DNA of 20,568 bases from JAFGPS01 sp964570855 (GTDB lineage: Bacteria; Planctomycetota; Phycisphaerae; Sedimentisphaerales; Anaerobacaceae). Below, in pieces: positions 15,788 to 20,568 of this stretch; the stretch's first letter is position 1; every line of letters begins with the position of its first letter. The notes below the pieces were generated by a model, which saw only the letters and a program-made list of their open reading frames with translations, ran no database searches and had not been told where the DNA came from. A program made the translations under genes and the position numbers. The DNA is taken from positions 1 to 20,568 of the forward strand of contig CAZMZR010000061.1 in the NCBI GenBank assembly GCA_964570855.1. The letters are read 5' to 3'.

Positions 15788-17161
15788 TTATGCGTAAAGT
15801 CTAACCTGGGCCGGGCGTATTATTCTGGCATTTTCCTCGTCAATGAAACATTGATAACCCGGCTTAAGAACCTTTTCAATCTTGCCTTTCCGCTTTGGAT
15901 CATCGCTTTTTTTCTTTTCTTTAACAGCCTCAGCGTATTTCTCCTGACCGCGATAGTCACTATTTATCTCCGGCTCAAACTGTTCAACTCCGCTCGATTC
16001 CAAAGCAAAAATCAACTCATCCCTGACTTCCTCGAGGTCCGTCACATCAACATCGTCATCCTGCTCGGACAGACAATGAATTCGAACTTCAACGTTATCG
16101 ATGCAGCGGATAATACGCAGACAGAAGTTCCTTATTATATTCCAGTCATAGCCGTCCTGGAGCTTCTCCAGTCTGTTCTGCTGGTGAACTGCGTACTCAC
16201 GAATCGCTGAAACCTGTTGTGTGAGATCTCTGAGCGTGTTATCTATCGGATTCGCTTGTTCGTTTTCAATCGTAACCAGGGTACCACCTTTATGTTTATC
16301 TTTGGATACGACTGTTTTCTTATCGTTTTGCACTTTAGTAGTCTTCTCGGTCACCTGAGCCGGCTTATCTTCCGGTTGCTCCTGTGAACGTTTATCTTCC
16401 TTATTTTTCAAGTGAGATTCGCTACTTATTGAAATATCTGTTGAAGCACCTGCTTTCTGTCTGCGGATTTTTGCTTTACCACGAACAAATTCCGGTTGTT
16501 GCCAGCCTGAATTTATAAGAACCTTTGAAAGTTCTCCAAATTCAGTTTGCTTTTTATCCGGTTTCTTTTCCTGCTCCGGCTCTTTTATCTGTTCTTCGCT
16601 GGGCGCCGGTTCAGGAGATTGTCTCTTTCTTCCAAAAATACCTACGAAACAATTTTTCAAGCCGGTCAAAATACTAATAATAAGTCGGGCAATGTTGATT
16701 AATATAAACCAGCCGACAATTATCCCGCCAATAGCTGTACACATCATTGAAGCTGTGAAAACAAACTCGCTAAATTCCTGTTGTTTTTTATATTCCTCTA
16801 ATATGTCCTGCCAGTTCTCACCGTAAAAATCATCCGCAAACGGATAAACAGTCATCCCACCAGCCGCTAATTTATCCAGGTCAGCTTTCAGTCTTTCCTG
16901 CTGCTCCTGCTGAATTTGATCCTGTGTTTTAGAATTCCCCTTGTCATCCAATCCCAAAGGTAACTCTGCACGCTCCTCAGGAGGCAAATTCATCCATTTT
17001 TCGTATTGCTGGATATATTCACTCGTCTCCGAGCCGTACTTCAGCTTGAATGTATTCGCTTCCTGACGCCCCCTGCTTCGCTCTGAGAGCACCCACCACA
17101 GAGCGCTGCCTCCAATCAAAAGCAACAAAAAACCAACAACAATAACAAGTTTCTTATGCAT
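15788..17161 (-). CDS. Two-TM membrane protein with a GrpE-like cytosolic C-terminal domain
   Basis: Numbered from the ATG at 17161, the product has 457 residues. TM1 spans about 4-25, a charged, glutamine-rich loop about 26-133 would be extracytoplasmic, and TM2 spans about 134-166, followed by a basic FGRKRQ stop. A disordered, charged linker (about 178-300) leads to a coiled coil (about 305-335) and a GrpE-like domain (about 340-457). GrpE landmarks by eye are LRIIRCIDNVE (348-358; compare LLPVIDNLER), YAEAV (409-413; compare HEAV), GKIEKVLKPGY (426-436; compare GTIVEVLQKGY) and RIIRPAQVRLY (446-456; compare RVLRPAMVVV). GrpE is the nucleotide exchange factor for Hsp70, and an Hsp70 gene lies 62 bp downstream. 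The frame could extend to a TTG at 17176, but that has no ribosome site, while GAG precedes the ATG. I am confident of the topology and fairly confident of the GrpE assignment. Confidence 0.78.
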   Translation of the reverse strand: MHKKLVIVVGFLLLLIGGSALWWVLSERSRGRQEANTFKLKYGSETSEYIQQYEKWMNLPPEERAELPLGLDDKGNSKTQDQIQQEQQERLKADLDKLAAGGMTVYPFADDFYGENWQDILEEYKKQQEFSEFVFTASMMCTAIGGIIVGWFILINIARLIISILTGLKNCFVGIFGRKRQSPEPAPSEEQIKEPEQEKKPDKKQTEFGELSKVLINSGWQQPEFVRGKAKIRRQKAGASTDISISSESHLKNKEDKRSQEQPEDKPAQVTEKTTKVQNDKKTVVSKDKHKGGTLVTIENEQANPIDNTLRDLTQQVSAIREYAVHQQNRLEKLQDGYDWNIIRNFCLRIIRCIDNVEVRIHCLSEQDDDVDVTDLEEVRDELIFALESSGVEQFEPEINSDYRGQEKYAEAVKEKKKSDDPKRKGKIEKVLKPGYQCFIDEENARIIRPAQVRLYA

Positions 17162-17223
17162 ATTCTCAAATATCAATTTATTAACTTAACAGGAAAAGTC
17201 TTCGTATCTCAGTGACGGAGAAT

Positions 17224-19095
17224 CTAACAATTGTCGGAATTGATATTCTCAACAAATTCTTCGTTTTCTGTTGTTCCATATATTTCAGTTACACGCAGCA
17301 CCTCATCTATTGTAGTTAGGCCCTGCTTGACTTTCATAATACCGTCATCATATAAACTTCTGCGTCCGCTCTTGTGAAATATTCGACGCATATTATTCAC
17401 AGATGCGTCATGGTGAATCATATCTCTGAATATATCATCGATAACCAGCATCTCATAAATACCTACTCGACCGACATAACCTGAATTTCTGCAATGGTCA
17501 CAACCCGCCCCATGATAAAGCTGCCCCGGATCAACGCCGGCTTTTTCAACATATTTACGCATATTTTCCGATGCTTGGTAAATTTCCTTGCACTTCGGGC
17601 ATATCTTACGGACTAATCGTTGAGCGAGAACACCATTTAACGAGGCTGCTATCAAATACGGCTCAATGCCTATATCGACCAGTCTTGTAACACTGCTCGC
17701 TGCATCGTTTGTATGTAGTGTCGAAAGGACCAAATGTCCCGTTAATGCAGCCTGCACTGCTATACGTGCCGTCTCGTTATCACGAATCTCACCTATCATT
17801 ATTACATCCGGGTCCTGTCGCAGCAGGCTTCTCAATGCCAGGCCAAAATCAAGACCGATTTTCTCACTGATTTGAACCTGGTTACAAAAACTAAGTTCAT
17901 ATTCCACCGGATCTTCGACCGTCGAAATGTTTAATTTATCACCGTCCATCTGAGCCAGAGCAGAGTACAAAGTGGTACTCTTACCGGAGCCCGTGGGACC
18001 GGTTACCAGCAGAATCCCGTGAGGCAGTTTAACCTGCTCTGCAAAAACTGATTCCACATCAGGTTCCATACCCAACTGCTCAAGACCACGCAGAATGGAT
18101 CTGCTGTCCAGGACACGAATAACCACCTTTTCCCCATAATTTGTCGGCAGCGTCGAGACTCGCAAATCGATCGCCCTGCCGCCGATGGAAACTTTTATTT
18201 TCCCGTCCTGCGGCAATCGCCTTTCCGAAATATCAAGATTAGCCATAATCTTAATACGCGAGACAATGGCAGGATGCATCTTTAATGGTGACTGCATCAT
18301 CTCGAAAAGTACGCCGTCTATGCGGTTTCGGGTCCTCATGGACGTTTCCTTGGGCTCTATATGAATGTCACTGGCGCCCTCACGCACGGCATTGCTTATT
18401 AAGTAATTCACAAATTTAATAACGGGCGACTGGCCCGCCATTTTTTCAAGGTCTTCTGAAATTTCCTCCTGGTCCTGTACAATTTCGACGTCGGTCATAT
18501 CACTGATAATTTCATCGAGATTATAATCAATCCTTTGGTCATTCAGAAGATTACAGACATTATCTATATCTACATCCATGCAGACGACGGTCTCAAGGTT
18601 CATCTGAGTTTGTCTTTTCACATCTTCAATGACAAAGAGATCCCCCGGACGGCTCGTTGCCACTACAAGATTATCCCCGTTGATTGCTATAGGCATAATC
18701 CTGTTGCTCTTGATATAGTCGGGATTCAACTTGGAGAATGTGTGTTTATCGATCTGGTCCGGTTCAATTTTTCGATACTCAAAACCATAAAGGCCCGCCC
18801 TTGCCATTGAAATATCCGGCTCCCCGACCATGTTCTTTTCAATGATTATCTTACAGATATCAACGTCCGTTTTTTCCTGTATCCCTCTTAGCTCAGAGAG
18901 CTGTTCCTCGGAAATCTTTCCCATTTCACGCAGAACATCAGCAATATCGCGCACATGAACGGCGGCGTCCTGCTCAGGGGAATACAGTTGTGAAAGGCCG
19001 TTTATTTCCTCAAGACCGTCATTATCTGGATAGTCATTGACGGAATTCAGTCCAATTGACTGATCTTTTGCTTTAAATCCGAAAATCCGTGCCAT
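17224..19095 (-). CDS. GspE/PilB-family secretion or type IV pilus assembly ATPase
   Basis: This cytosolic hexameric ATPase powers type II secretion or type IV pilus extension. The 623-residue product shows an N-terminal MshEN/GspE-N-like region (about 45-185, with VGEPDISMARAGLYGFEYRKI-type pattern), an N2 domain (about 222-340, ASDIHIEP and RNRIDGVL), Walker A GPTGSGKST (366-374), the Asp box STVEDPVEYE (391-400), Walker B RQDPDVIMIGEIRD (426-439), the His box GHLVLSTLHTND (453-464) and a tetracysteine zinc site (C499, C502, C532, C535). These are complete, so the enzyme should be active. The first 45 residues are an acidic, non-conserved extension, and no Shine-Dalgarno sequence is obvious before the ATG at 19095, so the start is somewhat uncertain. 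The gene is 47 bp upstream of the GrpE-like membrane protein and is the first gene of the putative chaperone operon. No other secretion or pilus genes are in the window. Confidence 0.92.
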   Translation of the reverse strand: MARIFGFKAKDQSIGLNSVNDYPDNDGLEEINGLSQLYSPEQDAAVHVRDIADVLREMGKISEEQLSELRGIQEKTDVDICKIIIEKNMVGEPDISMARAGLYGFEYRKIEPDQIDKHTFSKLNPDYIKSNRIMPIAINGDNLVVATSRPGDLFVIEDVKRQTQMNLETVVCMDVDIDNVCNLLNDQRIDYNLDEIISDMTDVEIVQDQEEISEDLEKMAGQSPVIKFVNYLISNAVREGASDIHIEPKETSMRTRNRIDGVLFEMMQSPLKMHPAIVSRIKIMANLDISERRLPQDGKIKVSIGGRAIDLRVSTLPTNYGEKVVIRVLDSRSILRGLEQLGMEPDVESVFAEQVKLPHGILLVTGPTGSGKSTTLYSALAQMDGDKLNISTVEDPVEYELSFCNQVQISEKIGLDFGLALRSLLRQDPDVIMIGEIRDNETARIAVQAALTGHLVLSTLHTNDAASSVTRLVDIGIEPYLIAASLNGVLAQRLVRKICPKCKEIYQASENMRKYVEKAGVDPGQLYHGAGCDHCRNSGYVGRVGIYEMLVIDDIFRDMIHHDASVNNMRRIFHKSGRRSLYDDGIMKVKQGLTTIDEVLRVTEIYGTTENEEFVENINSDNC

Positions 19096-19136
19096 AGTAA
19101 ATAAAATATAAGTAATAAAATTTGGTCAATCAAATC

Positions 19137-19193
19137 GGCTCAAGCCATAAAAACAGCATTTCTTCAAGGTCCTATAGGACCTTGAGTTGAGCC
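19137..19193. repeat. Nested inverted repeat with a 22-bp perfect palindrome upstream of gspE
   Basis: The core (19164-19185) is a perfect 22-bp palindrome with half-site TCAAGGTCCTA and no spacer. It is flanked by a second, outer inverted pair, GGCTCAA (19137-19143) and TTGAGCC (19187-19193). On the minus strand the RNA could fold into an outer 7-bp stem enclosing an inner 9-bp hairpin plus a linker of about 20 nt. No T-tract follows, so it is not a classical terminator. It lies in the 265-bp gap between the anti-sigma gene and gspE, 69 bp before the palindrome reaches the gspE ATG. The remainder of this gap shows no gene. Confidence 0.6.
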
Positions 19194-19360
19194 AATACGA
19201 CAGAGAAGTAAGATAAGCTTCCTGAAATGTTTATCGGGATAATTTTAGGCGGACTTGACTTGCCGGATTGTTTTTACTTTAGATAAACAAGACATGGGCC
19301 GATAAGTCTAACTTTCTATTTATCAATATGTTACGACCTAATCTATCTTGCAGTACTTTA

Positions 19361-19885
19361 TTATGAAGAATGTGTTGGACCGGTTGGGAATATTTCTTCA
19401 GCCAGATCTTCACCAATCTGGTTGGTATAGTACTGCCTAATGACTTTTTGCCCCTTGGTTTGAAAACCATCCATAGATGAGAAAATACCGGTTTTCATAA
19501 GAAGCAGAATCACAGCACAAGCGGCTAAATTACCTACAGGCTGCAAATGCCTGGACAATCTTTCCAACAACTTCGGCTCAGGCTGAATTTTTTTAAGTAC
19601 ACAGGCCTTGGGTGCTTCACGCAAACTATGCCTGAGCACGCCGATAGCCTGTTCGTTTGCATGTTTTAATAAGCCCAGATTCTGAGGCTTTGACCTGATG
19701 AACGACAGAGCAAGATTGACTTTACTGCAGGAGATGAATCTCTTCCGGCATCTCGGACAACTGGCAATGTGGTCTTGCAGCCAGCCTGCTTCGGGATTAA
19801 CATGACTGCTTATAGCCGAGTATAACCAGTTTCTTACTCGTTTACATTTATTAGGGCTTCTTCTTTTTATTTTTAAAGTAATCAT
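19361..19885 (-). CDS. Putative zinc-binding (ZAS-type) membrane anti-sigma factor
   Basis: The product is 174 residues from the ATG at 19885. It has a basic N-terminus, then the H-xxx-C-xx-C signature of zinc-containing anti-sigma domains (H39, C43, C46 in HIASCPRCRKRF), a charged helical stretch, one TM helix (about 118-135) and a short extracytoplasmic tail of about 40 residues. Such proteins bind and silence the partner ECF sigma factor, releasing it upon an envelope signal. The gene lies directly behind the sigma gene: the ATG is 2 bp after the sigma stop. The frame also extends to a TTG at 19909 that would overlap the sigma gene by 22 bp. The tail is too short for a large sensor domain, so another protein may provide signal input. 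The function is inferred from motif plus gene order. Confidence 0.72.
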   Translation of the reverse strand: MITLKIKRRSPNKCKRVRNWLYSAISSHVNPEAGWLQDHIASCPRCRKRFISCSKVNLALSFIRSKPQNLGLLKHANEQAIGVLRHSLREAPKACVLKKIQPEPKLLERLSRHLQPVGNLAACAVILLLMKTGIFSSMDGFQTKGQKVIRQYYTNQIGEDLAEEIFPTGPTHSS

Positions 19886-19887
19886 TT

Positions 19888-20454
19888 TTATTTTTGTTTT
19901 CCCATCCAAACTGCCAATAACTGGATTGCTTTACATCTATAAACCCTCGCCGTTCCTGTTGATATACCTAATATCTTTCCTATTTCAGCATAGGACAATT
20001 CAGCTAAGTCACGCAGTGCGATTACATTTCTGAGATATTCAGGTAATTGTGCCATACAATCTCTTAAAGTCTCCTGCAGGTATTTATTATCAAGTTCCTT
20101 CACAGGAGAGTGTTCATCCGTTCGTACAGCGGCGGTACCGGATATTCTATTTCTCTCTGCGATTCTGCGTCTTAACATCGTTATCGCTACGTTATTTGCC
20201 ACACGGAAAACATACGCTTTGATGCATTCAGGTTTACGACCCCCTTCAAAATGTGCCAACTGCAAAAAAGTATCCTGGTAGGCATCGTAAACATCCTGCT
20301 CGTTCCCAAGGATACGCCAAAGCATGGTGACTAATCCCTGTCCGTATTTGTGCATTGCAGACAGAATCCACCTCTGGTCTTCAGCGATAGACTCCGAGCC
20401 GATCAGATCCCACAGTGCTCCGTAGCTTACGGCCTTACCAAGCATAAACATCAT
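19888..20454 (-). CDS. ECF-type RNA polymerase sigma factor
   Basis: The 188-residue product is a group IV (extracytoplasmic function) sigma factor. Region 2 is visible from about 35 to 98, with the core-binding/-10 motif DVYDAYQDTFLQLAHF and CIKAYVFRVANNVAITMLRRR. Region 4 is at about 130-185, with LPEYLRNVIALRDLAELSYAEIG and the helix-turn-helix GISTGTARVYRCKAIQLL. There is no region 1.1 or 3, and no long C-terminal extension. The N-terminus has three in-frame ATG codons (20454, 20451, 20445) close behind GAGA, so the exact start is uncertain by up to three residues. It is followed at once by a putative anti-sigma gene, and a matching ECF-type promoter upstream suggests autoregulation. The regulon is unknown; region 4 is somewhat ECF41/ECF-planctomycete-like but I cannot place the group. 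Confidence 0.9.
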   Translation of the reverse strand: MMFMLGKAVSYGALWDLIGSESIAEDQRWILSAMHKYGQGLVTMLWRILGNEQDVYDAYQDTFLQLAHFEGGRKPECIKAYVFRVANNVAITMLRRRIAERNRISGTAAVRTDEHSPVKELDNKYLQETLRDCMAQLPEYLRNVIALRDLAELSYAEIGKILGISTGTARVYRCKAIQLLAVWMGKQK

Positions 20455-20486
20455 TCTCGATTATATAATCTTGTTCTGTTTGTTAA

Positions 20487-20512
20487 GACGCAGCAATAAA
20501 GTATATGTTAAC
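20487..20512 (-). promoter_or_regulatory. ECF-type promoter upstream of the sigma/anti-sigma operon
   Basis: On the minus strand GTTAAC (20512-20507) is followed by exactly 16 bp and CGTC (20490-20487), within CGTCTTAA. The pattern AAC-N16-CGTC is the common arrangement of ECF promoters. Transcription would start near 20479, giving a leader of about 25 nt before the sigma factor ATG. This fits autoregulation by the encoded sigma factor; it is a pattern match and the sigma group's own consensus is not known. Confidence 0.5.
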
Positions 20513-20568
20513 ATAAAATTCGCAAAAAATGTTAAAAATATCATTTTCTTACATAACGTTTCAGGTTG

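Overview
The window looks like a chromosomal segment of a Gram-negative-type bacterium, most likely a member of the Planctomycetota and perhaps of the Phycisphaerae/Sedimentisphaerales side. This is inferred from several things: two 'WPQFRG'/'WPMFRG'-type PQQ-like beta-propeller proteins, a planctomycete-looking DnaK, a GT4 enzyme with an N-terminal CxxC, a DUF5060-type glycoside hydrolase and the moderate GC content. No rRNA, tRNA, CRISPR array, transposase or phage gene was seen. Twelve protein genes are supported.

Layout. (1) 1-2256: a stand-alone canonical dnaK (+) behind a perfect-consensus sigma-54 (-24/-12) promoter, with a 13-bp palindrome about 130 bp upstream of the predicted start of transcription and a strong terminator after the gene. 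(2) 2457-4643: a secreted GH-A-clan (GH5-like) glycoside hydrolase (+), which ends convergently on the next operon with a 4-bp overlap. (3) 12701 down to 4640 (-): a tightly packed five-gene operon encoding a membrane-anchored beta-propeller protein, a GT4 glycosyltransferase, a LolD/MacB-type ABC ATPase, a large FtsX/LolC-type permease and a second membrane-anchored beta-propeller protein. It is probably an envelope transport or assembly system. (4) 19095 down to 12862 (-): a GspE/PilB-type secretion ATPase, a two-TM protein with a GrpE-like C-terminal domain, a lidless Hsp70, and a membrane-anchored TerB protein ending in a J-domain-like segment without HPD. (5) 20454 down to 19361 (-): an ECF sigma factor followed by its putative zinc-binding anti-sigma factor, with a matching ECF-type promoter upstream.

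The most interesting part is region 4. It encodes what looks like a complete second Hsp70 chaperone set (Hsp70, GrpE-like exchange factor, DjlA-like TerB/J co-chaperone) in which both co-chaperones are membrane anchored and the Hsp70 has no lid. The HPD motif of the J-like segment, the Hsp70 residue that normally contacts it (E. coli DnaK R167) and the hydrophobic interdomain linker are all altered together, which suggests a rewired Hsp70 cycle at the membrane, possibly serving the secretion or pilus machinery encoded first in the operon. The window also has a canonical DnaK, which allows a direct comparison. All functional statements rest on reading motifs by eye; no database search or structure prediction was run.
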